From positions 179,501-243,500 of the forward strand of contig NZ_DYHZ01000001.1 in NCBI RefSeq assembly GCF_020723905.1: DNA of 64,000 nucleotides. Direction: 5' to 3'. Each line of letters starts with the position of its first letter. Positions within the stretch are counted from its first letter, which is position 1. The position numbers and the translations under genes were made by a program. Positions 1 to 12,408 of this stretch are shown here, piece by piece. Source of the stretch: Anaerolinea thermophila (GTDB lineage: Bacteria > Chloroflexota > Anaerolineae > Anaerolineales > Anaerolineaceae). The notes under the pieces were generated by a model that saw nothing but the letters and a program-made list of their open reading frames with translations, was not told the origin of the DNA and did not search any database.

Positions 1-459
1 GTTATCGGCGCTGACCAGAATCATCATCATGGCGATGAAGAGGTTAAAGTACACAAAGAAACGACGATAGCGTCCCGGGTCTCCATTGTGACGCACGTCT
101 TCATGCATGTACCCTGTGGCGTAAATGTGGATAAGCAACCCCACCCCTGAAACCACCAGCATCATGGTCACCGAAAGGGTATCCACGCGGAACGCCCAGT
201 TGACCACAAAATCACCCACCTGAATCCACTGCAGGAACGGCACGCTGGCTCCCTCTGGATGGGCTTGCAGGGCAAAGAAGAGAGACAAGGCAACCCCGAA
301 GGACGCCAGCGTAGCCAGACTGGCTACTGCACCGGAGAACTTCTCACCAAAGCGTTTTCCAAACAGCAGATTCAAAATCAAGCCGATGAGAGGAAAGAAA
401 ACCACCCACGGGACGGCTTGAAAGGCAGGCAAAATTTCATTCGCAGTTGAAAGCGGCAT
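1..459 (-). CDS. nuoL: NADH-quinone oxidoreductase subunit L, N-terminal part (cut by window edge)
   Basis: This is the first 153 codons of the large antiporter-like membrane subunit of complex I, which helps couple quinone reduction to proton translocation. The reading frame is open from the ATG at 459 to position 1 and shows hydrophobic segments near residues 17-33 and 43-63. The NuoL-typical block with VDTLSVTMM, the ATGYM stretch and RYRRFFVYFNLF follows. An AGGA-type ribosome site (GGGAGGAATC) lies directly before the start. It follows nuoK by 19 nt and is the last nuo gene visible; nuoM and nuoN would be expected beyond the edge. Family assignment is firm; the rest of the gene is not seen. 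Confidence 0.93.
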   Translation of the reverse strand, partial: MPLSTANEILPAFQAVPWVVFFPLIGLILNLLFGKRFGEKFSGAVASLATLASFGVALSLFFALQAHPEGASVPFLQWIQVGDFVVNWAFRVDTLSVTMMLVVSGVGLLIHIYATGYMHEDVRHNGDPGRYRRFFVYFNLFIAMMMILVSADN

Positions 460-478
460 GATTCCTCCCAAAATTGCC

Positions 479-781
479 TTATCCCTTGAGGGTATTCATC
501 TGGTCAATGTCCACACTGCGTTTAGAGCGGAAAATTTCCACCATCAACGCCAAGCCAATGGCAACTTCTGCCGCTGCCACCGTCATTACAAAGAACACTA
601 CCACCTGAGCCGAAAGGGCGTTGTACATGCGAGCAAAGGTGATGAAAGCCAGATTGGAGGCGTTAAACATCATTTCAAGCGACATGAAAACCACCAGCGC
701 GTTTCGTCGTAAAAGGACGCCCAGCGCCCCCAACACAAAAAGCACGACAGAGAGGATGAGATAATAAGATGCGGGTACCAT
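479..781 (-). CDS. nuoK: NADH-quinone oxidoreductase subunit K
   Basis: A 100-residue membrane subunit of complex I with three predicted transmembrane helices, the usual NuoK size. The second helix holds the conserved glutamate block ([12 protein letters not shown]) and the third carries another buried glutamate ([12 protein letters not shown]). Both are known proton-channel residues in this MrpC-like family. The start at 781 is one base from the nuoJ stop, so the two are likely translationally coupled. It sits in the canonical nuo order between nuoJ and nuoL. Confidence 0.96.
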   Translation of the reverse strand: MVPASYYLILSVVLFVLGALGVLLRRNALVVFMSLEMMFNASNLAFITFARMYNALSAQVVVFFVMTVAAAEVAIGLALMVEIFRSKRSVDIDQMNTLKG

Positions 782-782
782 G

Positions 783-1322
783 TCACTCCTTTGCCTCCGG
801 TTTTCGATAGAGTTCCCGTCTGTGTGAAATTTCTTCTGAACGGGAAAGCACCACAGCGCCCACCACGGCTACCAGCAAGATGAACGCCACAATTTGAACC
901 GGCAATACATATTGCGAGAACAAGACGCGCCCCACTTCAACCGGTGCGCCAAAGCCTTTTTCCGGCGCCGCCAGCATTCCCAGATCACCCGCCTGTTGGG
1001 TGATCGCCAAACCCAAATTTACTGCCAGCACCAGTCCCAGCGCCATGGCAATAAACCGCTGCCAGCGCAACGGTTCTCCCCCGGGCAGACGTTCTGCTCC
1101 CAGAAGCATCACCACAAAAAGGAAAAGCACGATCACCGAACCGGCATACACGGTGATTTGAGACAGCGCAATAAACGGAGCCCCCAGAATCAGGTACAAA
1201 ATGGCGACGGTAGCAAAATTCAGCACCAAAAACAGCGCGGAGTAGATCGCGTTGCGGGTAATCAGCATGCTGATGGCACAACCAACCGCTACAAACGCCA
1301 GAACAAAGAAAACGATGATCAT
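783..1322 (-). CDS. nuoJ: NADH-quinone oxidoreductase subunit J
   Basis: A 179-residue hydrophobic protein with about five transmembrane helices, matching the NuoJ/ND6 subunit of the complex I membrane arm. The helix containing [18 protein letters not shown] is the characteristic NuoJ segment with the pi-bulge region. The C-terminal tail is charged and presumably cytoplasmic. A GGAGGGG ribosome site lies about 8 nt before the ATG. It is followed almost directly by nuoK and is part of the single nuo transcription unit. Confidence 0.95.
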   Translation of the reverse strand: MIIVFFVLAFVAVGCAISMLITRNAIYSALFLVLNFATVAILYLILGAPFIALSQITVYAGSVIVLFLFVVMLLGAERLPGGEPLRWQRFIAMALGLVLAVNLGLAITQQAGDLGMLAAPEKGFGAPVEVGRVLFSQYVLPVQIVAFILLVAVVGAVVLSRSEEISHRRELYRKPEAKE

Positions 1323-1352
1323 TCCATTCCCCTCCTGAAGGAGATACCCCGC

Positions 1353-1844
1353 CTAATCTTGCGGGTCTTGCATGGCAGGAACTGCGCGCACATAAACCCC
1401 CGGCGGCGTTTGCTGAGGGGTGGGTTTTCCACCCTCCGGCACCGGCTCAAGCAACATCTCTTTGGTGTAAATAGACTGATGCCGGTCGGTAAAAGACAAC
1501 TCATAATTATCGCCCAGCACAATGGCTTCGGTTGGACAGGCATCTTCGCAGAAACCGCAGAAGATACAGCGAAGCATGTTGATTTCATAAACCCGCGCAT
1601 ACCGTTCACCGGGAGAATAGCGCTCTTCGTCGGTGTTCTCCGCTGCCTCAACGAAAATTGCATCTGCAGGGCATGCCGCGGCGCATAACGAGCACCCGAT
1701 ACATTTCTCCAGACCGTTTTCGTAGCGTTTAAGCACATGGCGTCCTTTAAAGCGGGTGCGTACCGGGCGTTTTTCTTCCGGATATTGAATGGTCACTGGC
1801 TTTCCAGCCCATTCTTTCAACGTGGTCAGCAAACCTTTGAACAT
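1353..1844 (-). CDS. nuoI: NADH-quinone oxidoreductase subunit I (2x[4Fe-4S] ferredoxin-like)
   Basis: A 163-residue peripheral-arm subunit that holds the N6a and N6b clusters and passes electrons to NuoB. Two ferredoxin motifs of the CxxCxxCxxxCP type are visible, one beginning [12 protein letters not shown] (about residue 47) and one beginning [12 protein letters not shown] (about residue 92). The N-terminal part (residues 1-25) is the amphipathic anchor segment. The C-terminal 40 residues are a proline-rich tail. The gene lies between nuoH and nuoJ, as in most 14-gene nuo operons. Confidence 0.96.
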   Translation of the reverse strand: MFKGLLTTLKEWAGKPVTIQYPEEKRPVRTRFKGRHVLKRYENGLEKCIGCSLCAAACPADAIFVEAAENTDEERYSPGERYARVYEINMLRCIFCGFCEDACPTEAIVLGDNYELSFTDRHQSIYTKEMLLEPVPEGGKPTPQQTPPGVYVRAVPAMQDPQD

Positions 1845-1858
1845 CCACCACCTCCTGA

Positions 1859-2872
1859 TTACTTAACCAGTAAAACCATCGCCGCTGTGACCAGCACTGA
1901 AAGCAGAGAAAGCGGGAAAAGCACCTTCCAGCCAAATGCCATCAGACGGTCGTAACGGATCCGCGGCAGAGTTGCTCGAACCCAGATGAACCCAAATAAC
2001 AACACCAGCGTCTTTGCCAGCAGAACAAAGGGACCCAGGTAAGGTCCAATGACCGGGATCTGATCCACAAAGGGGAAGTGGTAGCCCCCCAGGAACAGAG
2101 TGGCGAAGATCATCGAAACAGCAATCATCTTGATGTATTCTGCCATGAAGAACAGGGCAAACTTCATACCGGAATATTCCGAGTGATACCCGGCAGTGAG
2201 TTCCTGCTCTGCCTCAGGCATGTCAAACGGCGCCCGGTTGACCTCGGCGTACATGGTAATTGCGAGAATGATTGCCGCTCCCGGCTGGAGAAAGATGAAC
2301 CAGATTTTCTTCTGCGCTTCAACGATATCCACCAGACTCAGGGAACCAGCCAGCAAAACCGGTACAACGAAACAAAAACCCATCGCGATTTCGTAGGAAA
2401 TCATCTGTGCAGTGGAACGCAAACCGCCCAGCGTGGCATATTTGTTGTTTGAAGCCCAACCCGCCAGCGTGATGCCATAAACTGAAATCGAAGTAACCGC
2501 CATGATATACAGCAAGCCAACATTCACATCCGCCAGATAAAGGGGGACTTTCCTGCCAAATAAATCCACCACCCCACCCCACGGTACCACAGCGGTGACA
2601 ATCAGCGAGGGAATCACCGTGATAACCGGAGCAAGCACAAACATCACCTTATCGGCATGTGCCGGGATGAGTTCCTCTTTGAAGATGAGTTTCAAGCCAT
2701 CGGCTACGGGTTGGAGCAAGCCCCATGGTCCGGCGCGGTTCGGCCCAATGCGCGCCTGAAACTTGGCAATCATGCGCCGTTCGAACAGGGTAGTATAGGC
2801 AAACCCTGCGGTCATGAACAGCAAAATAAAAACCGATTTCAACACCCACTCAAGGATCATTGCGCCATCCAT
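1859..2872 (-). CDS. nuoH: NADH-quinone oxidoreductase subunit H
   Basis: A 337-residue membrane subunit with about eight helices that forms much of the quinone-binding chamber of complex I. Diagnostic stretches include [20 protein letters not shown] near residues 30-50, the [13 protein letters not shown] loop near 215, and the acidic segment following it. The length is normal for the family. A second possible start (Met5) exists, but an AAGGG site about 8 nt upstream supports the ATG at 2872. The stop of nuoG is 5 nt upstream. Confidence 0.96.
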   Translation of the reverse strand: MDGAMILEWVLKSVFILLFMTAGFAYTTLFERRMIAKFQARIGPNRAGPWGLLQPVADGLKLIFKEELIPAHADKVMFVLAPVITVIPSLIVTAVVPWGGVVDLFGRKVPLYLADVNVGLLYIMAVTSISVYGITLAGWASNNKYATLGGLRSTAQMISYEIAMGFCFVVPVLLAGSLSLVDIVEAQKKIWFIFLQPGAAIILAITMYAEVNRAPFDMPEAEQELTAGYHSEYSGMKFALFFMAEYIKMIAVSMIFATLFLGGYHFPFVDQIPVIGPYLGPFVLLAKTLVLLFGFIWVRATLPRIRYDRLMAFGWKVLFPLSLLSVLVTAAMVLLVK

Positions 2873-2877
2873 GTCTG

Positions 2878-5367
<2,490 letters not shown>

Positions 5368-5383
5368 GAAGCCCTCGCAATCC

Positions 5384-6661
5384 TCAGTCGCCCTGTGTTG
5401 CAGGCGCTGTTTGTTTCACCTGATTGAGAAAATCCACACGGAATTGCCCAATACCTGTCTGCACCGCCATGACGGAAAACTCACCCAGCGCGCACAGACA
5501 TTTTCCGGCAATTTGATTGGCTACGGTTTCCAGTAAATCCACATCGCTTTCGGTGGCTTTACCCGCCATCATGCGCTGAGCAATACGGTTCATCCAGAAC
5601 GTTCCTTCGCGACAGGGGGTGCACTTTCCACAGGATTCGTGCTTGAAGAAATTGACCGTTCTGGCAACCAGCCATGCCATATTGACCGTTTCGTCGGCAA
5701 CAATGACCGAAGCCGAACCCAGTTGCGAGCCTATAGCCGCCACGGATTCGTAATCCATGGGGGTATCCAGAATGGTATCATCATTGACAGCAATGATGGC
5801 GGAAGAAGCGCCCGCAGGCAATATGGCTTTGACCTTTCTGCCTTCCGGAATGCCGCCGCCGTGAGTGTAAATTAATTCGCGGAAGGTGGTACCCAGCGGC
5901 AGTTCGTAATTGCCGGGGCGATTGACATTGCCGGAGAGGCAGAAAATCTTCATTCCGGGGCTTTTCTCGGTGCCAAACCTGCGGTACCACTGCGCCCCGT
6001 TTTCCAGAATCGGGGGCAGATTGGCCAGTGTTTCCACATTGTTAACCACCGTGGGCTTACCGTATAATCCATACACCGCCGGAAAAGGCGGGCGAAGGCG
6101 AGGTTGCCCCAGTTTTCCTTCCAGCGATTCCAGCAGAGCGGTTTCTTCGCCGCAGATGTATGCCCCTGCACCCAGATGGGTGTAAATACGCAAACTATAG
6201 GCTGTGCCAAACAGGTTATCCCCTAACAAGCCGGCTTTTTCCAGTTCGGCAATCTTCTCATCCAGTTGATGAGCAATCTGCCAGAATTCTCCGCGCAGGT
6301 AAATATAGGCTACATTTGCCTGCACGGCATAACTGGCAATCATCAGTCCTTCAAGCAACTGGAAAGGGTTGCTTTCCAGAATCTCACGGTCTTTGAACGT
6401 GCCCGGCTCAGACTCATCAGCGTTACACACCACGTAATGGGGCCAGATGTTGTTCGGCAGGAAGGACCACTTCACACCGGTCGGGAAACCTGCTCCACCC
6501 CGTCCACGCAGTCCGGAGGCTTTGACCTCATTGACCACATCGGCGGGCTGCATTTGAGTGACTACTTTTTTAAGTGCCTCAAAACCGCCGTGTTTCAGGT
6601 ACACATCCAGTTGATCCAGATTGGGAATCTCGCGATGGCGTAAGAGGATATACTGGCTCAT
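5384..6661 (-). CDS. nuoF: NADH-quinone oxidoreductase subunit F (NADH- and FMN-binding)
   Basis: A 425-residue subunit where NADH reduces FMN, the electron entry point of complex I. It shows the glycine-rich FMN/NADH motif RGRGGAGFPTGVKW near residue 60 and the CGEETAL stretch. The N3 cluster motif is SCGKCTPCREG near residue 345, with the fourth Cys in CLCALGEF. Its ATG overlaps the nuoE stop by 4 nt (ATGA), which suggests coupled translation and 1:1 stoichiometry. Length is standard. Confidence 0.97.
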   Translation of the reverse strand: MSQYILLRHREIPNLDQLDVYLKHGGFEALKKVVTQMQPADVVNEVKASGLRGRGGAGFPTGVKWSFLPNNIWPHYVVCNADESEPGTFKDREILESNPFQLLEGLMIASYAVQANVAYIYLRGEFWQIAHQLDEKIAELEKAGLLGDNLFGTAYSLRIYTHLGAGAYICGEETALLESLEGKLGQPRLRPPFPAVYGLYGKPTVVNNVETLANLPPILENGAQWYRRFGTEKSPGMKIFCLSGNVNRPGNYELPLGTTFRELIYTHGGGIPEGRKVKAILPAGASSAIIAVNDDTILDTPMDYESVAAIGSQLGSASVIVADETVNMAWLVARTVNFFKHESCGKCTPCREGTFWMNRIAQRMMAGKATESDVDLLETVANQIAGKCLCALGEFSVMAVQTGIGQFRVDFLNQVKQTAPATQGD

Positions 6662-7179
6662 GATTGCGCCTCCTTCTCAGCGCGCACTTTCTCACGCACC
6701 TGTTCCATCCACGCCAGGGTCAGTTCCACCGTCTGATTCTCGTGGTATTCGATTTCTCCATCGCCCTGAACCTGAAAGACCGGCGCGCGATGGCATGCCG
6801 CCAGACACTTCACCGCTTCCACAGTAAACAGCCCATCCGGGGTGGTTTCCCCTTCGCGGATGCCCAGACGCTGACACAGTTCCTCCAGGAAACGATCAGC
6901 ACCGCGCAGGGCGCAGGGCAGGTCCGTACAGACCTGAATGCGGTAGCGTCCGGCAGGTTGATCATAATAGAGGGTGTAAAAGCCCACAATCGAGGCGACT
7001 TCAGTGGGAGTGATTTCGAGGATTTCAGCGATATCCTCCAACGCCTGACGGGGCACATACCCTTCCTTGCGTTGAGCCAGATACAATAACGGCATGACGG
7101 CTGAACGCTTATATTCAGCCGGATACTTTGCCAGAATTTGTTTTACTTCTTCAGGGTAGGTCTGCAATAACTCGTTCAC
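6658..7179 (-). CDS. nuoE: NADH-quinone oxidoreductase subunit E ([2Fe-2S] thioredoxin-like)
   Basis: A 173-residue 24-kDa-type subunit binding cluster N1a. The four ligand cysteines are visible as CTDLPC near residues 78-83 and CLAAC near residues 119-123. The N-terminal helical domain contains the family stretch GYVP...L..IAE. The ATG overlaps the nuoD stop by 4 nt and its own stop overlaps nuoF. The E-F pair forms the NADH dehydrogenase module of complex I. Confidence 0.96.
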   Translation of the reverse strand: MNELLQTYPEEVKQILAKYPAEYKRSAVMPLLYLAQRKEGYVPRQALEDIAEILEITPTEVASIVGFYTLYYDQPAGRYRIQVCTDLPCALRGADRFLEELCQRLGIREGETTPDGLFTVEAVKCLAACHRAPVFQVQGDGEIEYHENQTVELTLAWMEQVREKVRAEKEAQS

Positions 7180-8411
7180 CGGTCCGCATCTCCCAGAACA
7201 ATGTCAATGCTTCCAATTGCCGCAACCACATCGGCAATGAACTGTCCACGGGTCAAAATGGGCATGACCTGCAAATTGGCAAAAGTCGGCGTGCGGTAAT
7301 GCACCCGATACGGTTTGGGGCTGCCATCGCTTTCCAGGAAGACTCCCAATTCCCCACGGGGTGATTCGGTTGCCACATACACGCTCCCCCTGGGTGGATA
7401 AAAGCCTTCCGTCCAGAGTTTGAAGTGATGAATGAGTGCCTCCATGCTCACGCCAATTTCCGAGCGCGGCGGCGGCACATATTTTCGGTTGTTGCTGCGT
7501 ACGGGACCATAGGGAAGTTTATCCAGCGCCTGACGGATGATCTTCAGCGATTCATCCATCTCGTCCATGCGCACGGCGTAACGGGCGTACACATCGCCTT
7601 CTGTGCGGGTTGGGATGTTGAAATCGTACTGATCATACCCCGAGTAAGGAATGGCTTTACGGATATCATAAGCCATTCCCGCCGCCCGCAATACCGGTCC
7701 TGTGACGCCGTAGGCGAGGCACTCTTCCTTCGTAATCACCGCAACGCCTTTGGTGCGATCCAGGAAAAGTTCATTCTCATCCAGCAAGTCATGGTACTTC
7801 TCAATTTCGCGGGGCAGTTCATCAATAAATTTGTACACCGCGTCTTCAAACTCCACCGGCACATCCCGCCACAAGCCACCGGGGCGGATGTAGGTGGTCA
7901 TCATGCGCTGTCCGGAGACCATCTCGAAGATATCCAGAATTTTCTCGCGTTCGCGCATGGTGTAAAGGAAGACGGACATCGCCGCGAGATCGAGTGCCGA
8001 GGTACCCAGCCAGAGCAAATGAGAACCAATGCGGGTCAACTCTGCCAGAATAACCCGAATGGCTTGCGCGCGGGGAGGCACATCCAGATCCAGTAGTTTT
8101 TCCACCGCCAGGCAGTACACCAGGTTGTTTCCAATCGGGTTGAGGTAATCCAGCCGATCGGTCATTACCTCGGCTTTTTGATAGGTCTTGCTTTCCATTG
8201 ATTTCTCCACCCCTGTGTGGAGAAAGCCAATGTCGGGAATGCAGTTGACCACGATTTCCCCATCCAGTTCCAGCAACAGACGCAAAACCCCGTGCGTTGA
8301 GGGGTGCTGAGGTCCCATGTTCAGCAACATGGTTTCGCCCTGCAATGCCCGCTCGGAAACCAGATGCCTGAGTTCGTCCACCGATACTTCACGGATATTC
8401 GTCATAACCAC
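7176..8411 (-). CDS. nuoD: NADH-quinone oxidoreductase subunit D
   Basis: A 411-residue 49-kDa-type subunit, related to the large subunit of NiFe hydrogenases, that lines the quinone site. The N-terminal loop NMGPQHPSTHGVLRL (about residues 31-45) with the quinone-contacting histidines is intact. The LHTGVEKSME block and the C-terminal IVLGDADR end are also typical. It is separate from NuoC here, not fused as in enterobacteria. It overlaps nuoE by 4 nt. Confidence 0.97.
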   Translation of the reverse strand: MVMTNIREVSVDELRHLVSERALQGETMLLNMGPQHPSTHGVLRLLLELDGEIVVNCIPDIGFLHTGVEKSMESKTYQKAEVMTDRLDYLNPIGNNLVYCLAVEKLLDLDVPPRAQAIRVILAELTRIGSHLLWLGTSALDLAAMSVFLYTMREREKILDIFEMVSGQRMMTTYIRPGGLWRDVPVEFEDAVYKFIDELPREIEKYHDLLDENELFLDRTKGVAVITKEECLAYGVTGPVLRAAGMAYDIRKAIPYSGYDQYDFNIPTRTEGDVYARYAVRMDEMDESLKIIRQALDKLPYGPVRSNNRKYVPPPRSEIGVSMEALIHHFKLWTEGFYPPRGSVYVATESPRGELGVFLESDGSPKPYRVHYRTPTFANLQVMPILTRGQFIADVVAAIGSIDIVLGDADR

Positions 8412-8421
8412 TCTCCGCGAT

Positions 8422-8934
8422 TCATTCCTGAGGGCGTAATTTCCGCTTCAGGACTTCGTCAATATTGAATGAGAACTGCACTTCCTCATATCCCAGAGGA
8501 TAGTCCTTGCGCAACGGGTGTCCCTGCCAGTCATAGGGCATGAGGATGCGGCGTAAATCGGAATGTCCTTCAAAGGTGATGCCAAACATGTCATACACTT
8601 CGCGCTCATACCAGTTGGCGCCCGGGTACACCTTCTCTACCGTCGAAACCGAGGGGTAGTTGCCATTCAGCGGCACACGCAGGCAGATGATGAGCGTTTG
8701 AGCCAGTGAGCGAATGTGATACACCACGTGGAAACGCGGCTCCAGTTGCGGGAAGTAATCCACCGCAGTCACATCCACCAGTTGCTCAAATCCATAGTCA
8801 TCCCGCAAAGACTGTGCCACAGAAACAATGTGCTCGGGAGGCACAATCAGGGTCACCTCGCCCCGGAATTCCTGCACGTCAAGGTTAAAACGGCTCTGTA
8901 AGCCTTCTACCACAGTGCGCATTTTCTCGTCCAT
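8422..8934 (-). CDS. nuoC: NADH-quinone oxidoreductase subunit C
   Basis: A 30-kDa-type peripheral subunit of complex I. The signature near the C-terminus (WYEREVYDMFGITFEGH, followed by RRILMPYDW and HPLRKDYP) is diagnostic. I chose the ATG at 8934 (170 residues) because a strong AAGGAAGG site sits 6 nt upstream. An in-frame GTG at 8970 would give 182 residues and overlap nuoB by 10 nt, but it has no comparable site. It stands between nuoB and nuoD in the standard order. Confidence 0.94.
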   Translation of the reverse strand: MDEKMRTVVEGLQSRFNLDVQEFRGEVTLIVPPEHIVSVAQSLRDDYGFEQLVDVTAVDYFPQLEPRFHVVYHIRSLAQTLIICLRVPLNGNYPSVSTVEKVYPGANWYEREVYDMFGITFEGHSDLRRILMPYDWQGHPLRKDYPLGYEEVQFSFNIDEVLKRKLRPQE

Positions 8935-8960
8935 TCTCAGCCTTCCTTGTCCCTCAGGCC

Positions 8961-9443
8961 TTAAGCCCACTTGGTCAGTTTTTCTTTGCTTACTTTATCG
9001 TGCAGGGTCAACACGCCGTGAATCAATCCTTCAGGGCGGGGGGGACAACCCGCCACGTACACATCCACAGGCACAATTTCATCCACGCCCTGGAGAATGG
9101 CATAGTTGTTGAAAACTCCACCACAGGACGCACAATCGCCCATGGCAATCACCCACTTGGGATATGGCATCTGGTCATACAACTGACGCAAAACGGGTGC
9201 CATCTTACGACTCACCCGTCCCGCCACAATCATCAAATCCGACTGACGCGGACTGGCACGCATCAGTTCCATACCAAAACGGCTCATGTCGTAATTCGAC
9301 GCTTGAGCCGCCATCATTTCAATTGCACAGCACGCCAGACCGAACAGCATGGGCCACATGGCATTGGTGCGTGCCCAGTTGACCGCTTCTTCCAGTTTGA
9401 GGGTCACCACACCGGCATTTCCAAGTTTTTGCTCTACTCCCAT
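8961..9443 (-). CDS. nuoB: NADH-quinone oxidoreductase subunit B (cluster N2)
   Basis: A 160-residue subunit that binds the terminal cluster N2, which reduces quinone. The ligand cysteines are visible as the adjacent pair CCAIEMM (about residues 43-44), then [10 protein letters not shown] and VAGCPPRPE. The ATG at 9443 is preferred because AAAGGAG lies 7 nt upstream. A GTG at 9464 would add seven residues and lacks a site. The start overlaps the end of nuoA by 10 nt. Confidence 0.96.
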   Translation of the reverse strand: MGVEQKLGNAGVVTLKLEEAVNWARTNAMWPMLFGLACCAIEMMAAQASNYDMSRFGMELMRASPRQSDLMIVAGRVSRKMAPVLRQLYDQMPYPKWVIAMGDCASCGGVFNNYAILQGVDEIVPVDVYVAGCPPRPEGLIHGVLTLHDKVSKEKLTKWA

Positions 9444-9790
9444 TCCAGCGCTCCTTTCTTCCACGCATACAAATGCGCGACCTCTAAGACCACCACAAAC
9501 GCAACCATTAAGAGAAAACCGGGAAGACCCAGGTCGCGGAAGGCTACCGCCCAGGGCAGGAAAAACACCACTTCAATGTCAAACAGGATGAACAAAACGG
9601 CAATCAGGTAGTAACGCACCGTCATGCGCCGCTGCCCGGGACCGTAGGGCACCATACCCGATTCATAAGGCATGGATTTCTTCTCGCTCGGTCGTTTGGG
9701 ACCAAATAAGTGTCCCAATGCCACAACCAGAAAAGCGAGAATGACAGAAAACACAATGATGACAACAAGGGGGAGATAATCGGTGAGCAT
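9434..9790 (-). CDS. nuoA: NADH-quinone oxidoreductase subunit A
   Basis: The first gene of the nuo operon: a 118-residue membrane subunit with three helices. The matrix-loop segment [15 protein letters not shown] and the acidic second helix [16 protein letters not shown] are characteristic of NuoA/ND3. AAGGA lies 5 nt before the ATG. A promoter with an extended -10 is 42 nt upstream, so the whole operon nuoA to nuoL (and likely M and N) can be read from here. Confidence 0.96.
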   Translation of the reverse strand: MLTDYLPLVVIIVFSVILAFLVVALGHLFGPKRPSEKKSMPYESGMVPYGPGQRRMTVRYYLIAVLFILFDIEVVFFLPWAVAFRDLGLPGFLLMVAFVVVLEVAHLYAWKKGALEWE

Positions 9791-9831
9791 GAAAATCCTT
9801 CCAAGCCTTACCCAAATTCTCTACACCAGCA

Positions 9832-9861
9832 AGTATAACACAGGAATAAATCTGGTGGCAA
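9832..9861 (-). promoter_or_regulatory. Predicted promoter of the nuo operon
   Basis: On the minus strand, TTGCCA (9861-9856) is followed by an 18-bp spacer and TATACT (9837-9832), with a TG dinucleotide one base before the -10 (extended -10). The expected transcript start is about 35 nt upstream of the nuoA ATG. Confidence 0.6.
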
Positions 9862-9958
9862 ATTTCACAATGATACGCAGTTCTTATGATGAACAATCAG
9901 ATTTTTTGAATATGATAAAGAGAATCCTTATGGGTGCAAGCACATGTAGAAAGAAGAC

Positions 9959-9987
9959 TTGCCTTTTTCCCGGGTTGAGTCTATAAC
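9959..9987 (+). promoter_or_regulatory. Predicted promoter of the oxidoreductase/MFS cluster
   Basis: TTGCCT (9959-9964), a 17-bp spacer and TATAAC (9982-9987) lie about 84 nt upstream of the oxidoreductase ATG at 10071. The 9791-10070 intergenic stretch otherwise holds only the divergent nuo promoter. Confidence 0.45.
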
Positions 9988-10070
9988 CAATCCTGGGTTC
10001 CTCAAGCACACAGGGATCAGCAGGCTTTTCAGGGTGCAGGGATTGGAAAAATTCACAGGAGGATTCTGCC

Positions 10071-11177
10071 ATGAAGAATACAGTACGTGTTGGAGTCATT
10101 GGAGTTGGACAGATTGGCAAACGTCATCTCGACCTGTACACCAGAGAAATTCAAGGAGTAGAAGTAATTGCCATTGCCGACATAAATGAAAATGAAGCCC
10201 GCAAGGTGGCGGAAACCTATCGGATTCCGTATGTGTACACCGATTTCCGTAAACTGCTGGAACGGGACGACATTGAAGCCGTAGATGTATGCCTGCACAA
10301 TAATTTCCACATGCCGGTGACAGTTGCGGCTTTGCGTGCGGGCAAGCATGTGTACTGTGAAAAGCCCATGGCTGGCGCTTACGTGGATGCCCTGCAGATG
10401 TACCGCACCGCCCAGGAAACCGGCAAGATGCTTTCCATTCAACTCAACACCCTGTTTGAAGATGAAGCCAAAGCCGCCCGGTCCCTGATCGATCAGGGCT
10501 TGCTGGGACACATTTATCACGCCCGTTCGGTGGGCTTTCGCCGCCGTGGACGCCCATATGTGGATGGATATGGCTCGGCGCAGTTCGTCCAGAAAGCGGT
10601 TTGCTCGGGCGGAGCGCTGTACGACCTGGGGGTGTATCACATTGCCGCCATGTTGTGGTTGATTGGGAATCCGCGCGTCCTGCGCGTTTCCGGGGCAACC
10701 TATCAGGAAACGGAGATGGATACCGAACGCCGCACAAAGAGCGGGTACGATGTAGAAGAACTGGGTCTGGGGCTCGTGCGCTTTGAGAACAACCTGACCA
10801 TGGATATCTTCGAAGCATGGGCAGTACACATGGACGGGATGCAGGGTTCAATGATCTTTGGATCGAAAGCCGGCATTTGTCTGCATCCATTTGGCTTTTT
10901 CTACAGTCTGGGCGACCTGGACATCAACGCCACTGCCAATATGGGGGGATTCAACTGGCGCCTGCACACCCTGCGAGAAAATGCCGATGGCTACGACAGC
11001 GCTCAACATCACTGGGTGGCGGCGCTTCAGGGGCGGGTCCCGCTCCTGCCGACCGCCGAACTGGCACTGAACACCATGTTGATTTCAGAAGGCATTTACC
11101 TGTCCCAGAAATGGGGACGGGAAGTCACTGCAGAAGAGGTGGTTGCCGAATCGGTATCTACCGCTGTACCGGTGTAA
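10071..11177 (+). CDS. Gfo/Idh/MocA family NAD(P)-dependent oxidoreductase
   Basis: A 368-residue cytoplasmic oxidoreductase of the glucose-fructose/inositol dehydrogenase family. It begins with a Rossmann fold (GVGQIG at residues 11-16) and the family EKP motif (CEKPMAG, residues 96-102), whose lysine is catalytic. The C-terminal alpha/beta domain follows, with a D...H pair in the YDLGVYHI stretch. AGGAGG lies 8 nt before the ATG. The substrate is probably a sugar, cyclitol or related polyol but cannot be fixed from sequence. The gene is followed by two MFS permeases, which suggests a small uptake/oxidation unit, although the first MFS gene may also have its own start signal. Confidence 0.88.
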   Translation: MKNTVRVGVIGVGQIGKRHLDLYTREIQGVEVIAIADINENEARKVAETYRIPYVYTDFRKLLERDDIEAVDVCLHNNFHMPVTVAALRAGKHVYCEKPMAGAYVDALQMYRTAQETGKMLSIQLNTLFEDEAKAARSLIDQGLLGHIYHARSVGFRRRGRPYVDGYGSAQFVQKAVCSGGALYDLGVYHIAAMLWLIGNPRVLRVSGATYQETEMDTERRTKSGYDVEELGLGLVRFENNLTMDIFEAWAVHMDGMQGSMIFGSKAGICLHPFGFFYSLGDLDINATANMGGFNWRLHTLRENADGYDSAQHHWVAALQGRVPLLPTAELALNTMLISEGIYLSQKWGREVTAEEVVAESVSTAVPV

Positions 11178-11221
11178 TCTCTGTGTGGAAAATTGCCCGG
11201 AAAATCCAGAGGTCTTCATAG

Positions 11222-11227
11222 TAAAAT
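11222..11227 (+). promoter_or_regulatory. Candidate -10 element for a leaderless MFS transcript
   Basis: TAAAAT ends exactly 8 nt before the ATG at 11236, and no ribosome site precedes that ATG. The same hexamer-8nt-start spacing occurs at 52913 and 63915. No good -35 is visible. Confidence 0.35.
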
Positions 11228-11235
11228 TTGTGGAT

Positions 11236-12408
11236 ATGAACTCTCACAACGCCGCCGCTCATCCCAATCAAAAACCCTTGCGCACCCTGTGGTGGCTTTT
11301 CTTCCTGCTGTATGCAAGCATTGGGGTCAGTTTTACGTTTATCAACGTCTACTACGCCTCGATTGGACTTACGGGCACACAGATTGGCTTGCTCAGCACC
11401 ATCGGCGCTCTGACCAGCATGCTGGGAGCAACACTCTGGGGATACCTGAGCGACCGCACCGGGCAGGCGCGCTTGATTTTATCCATTGGCGGGTTCCTGG
11501 CCGGTGGGTTATTTTTTCTTACCCCCTATATGAGAACCTTCACGGCACTCCTGGCACTCACCATTGGCATCGGCGTTTTTACTTCCTCGGCTTTTACCCT
11601 GACCGATGCCCTCACCCTTACCCTCCTGGGCGATCAGCGCGGTCACTACGGGCGCTATCGTCTGGGTGGTTCACTGGGATACATCCTGACCGCCTCGCTG
11701 GGAGGGTTTGTTTACCAGCGGTTTGGCTTGACGCTGATTTTCCCGGTTTATCTGGTGATCATGATTCTGCTGGGGATCATCGCCCTGCGCCTGCCGGTCA
11801 TTCAAATTCCTGCCGCTACCCGGCAGAAAGCCTCGCTGAAAGGCATGGTGACCCAGCCAGCCTGGCTGTTATTCATCCTGTGCGTCTTTCTGGTATGGAC
11901 AGCCAGCGCGGGCTTCCTCAACTTTCTGGGTGTAACCATTCAGGACATGGGCGGAACCAGCAGTTTGATTGGTCTGGCAGGAACCATCGCCGCCATCATG
12001 GAAATCCCCTTCATGTACTATAGCGGATGGTTTCTGCAACGCTTTGGGGTCACCCGCATCCTGTGGATTTCCATGGCGTTCTATGCACTGCGGCTGGGAT
12101 TGTACTCAATCATGCCCTCACCTTACTGGGTGCTGGGAATCAGCGCTTTGAACGGTCCAACCTACGTATTTTTCTGGAACAGTGCTATCAGTTACGCGTT
12201 CCAACTGTCTCCGGCGGAGTATAAAGCCACCGCTCAGGGCTTGTTTGTCGCCACCACCAATTTATCTGCCATGGTGGGAGCCCTGCTAAGTGGATGGTTG
12301 TATGACACCGCTGGACCCTCGGGGATGTTCCGGATACTGACCCTGTTTTGTTTAGCCGCGTTTGTCCTGTTTGCCTTCAATCGTTCACCCCGGATATCCA
12401 CTGTATGA
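11236..12408 (+). CDS. MFS transporter (first of two tandem paralogues)
   Basis: A 390-residue, 12-helix major facilitator protein in the plasma membrane. The loop between helices 2 and 3 holds the MFS signature in the form [11 protein letters not shown] (around residue 70), and an RLGGSLGY stretch follows at mid-protein. The frame is open upstream, but I place the start at the ATG at 11236 because the upstream residues are polar, Cys-rich and unlike a transporter N-terminus. Its stop overlaps the next gene's start (ATGA), and the two proteins are clear paralogues. Substrate unknown; sugars or nucleosides are typical for similar MFS_1-like proteins. Confidence 0.85.
   Translation: MNSHNAAAHPNQKPLRTLWWLFFLLYASIGVSFTFINVYYASIGLTGTQIGLLSTIGALTSMLGATLWGYLSDRTGQARLILSIGGFLAGGLFFLTPYMRTFTALLALTIGIGVFTSSAFTLTDALTLTLLGDQRGHYGRYRLGGSLGYILTASLGGFVYQRFGLTLIFPVYLVIMILLGIIALRLPVIQIPAATRQKASLKGMVTQPAWLLFILCVFLVWTASAGFLNFLGVTIQDMGGTSSLIGLAGTIAAIMEIPFMYYSGWFLQRFGVTRILWISMAFYALRLGLYSIMPSPYWVLGISALNGPTYVFFWNSAISYAFQLSPAEYKATAQGLFVATTNLSAMVGALLSGWLYDTAGPSGMFRILTLFCLAAFVLFAFNRSPRISTV

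Noticed and set aside
894-1688. Plus-strand open frame of 264 codons opposite nuoJ and nuoI
   Set aside because: It is a shadow of two certain complex I genes, with Gln/His/Arg-rich composition.
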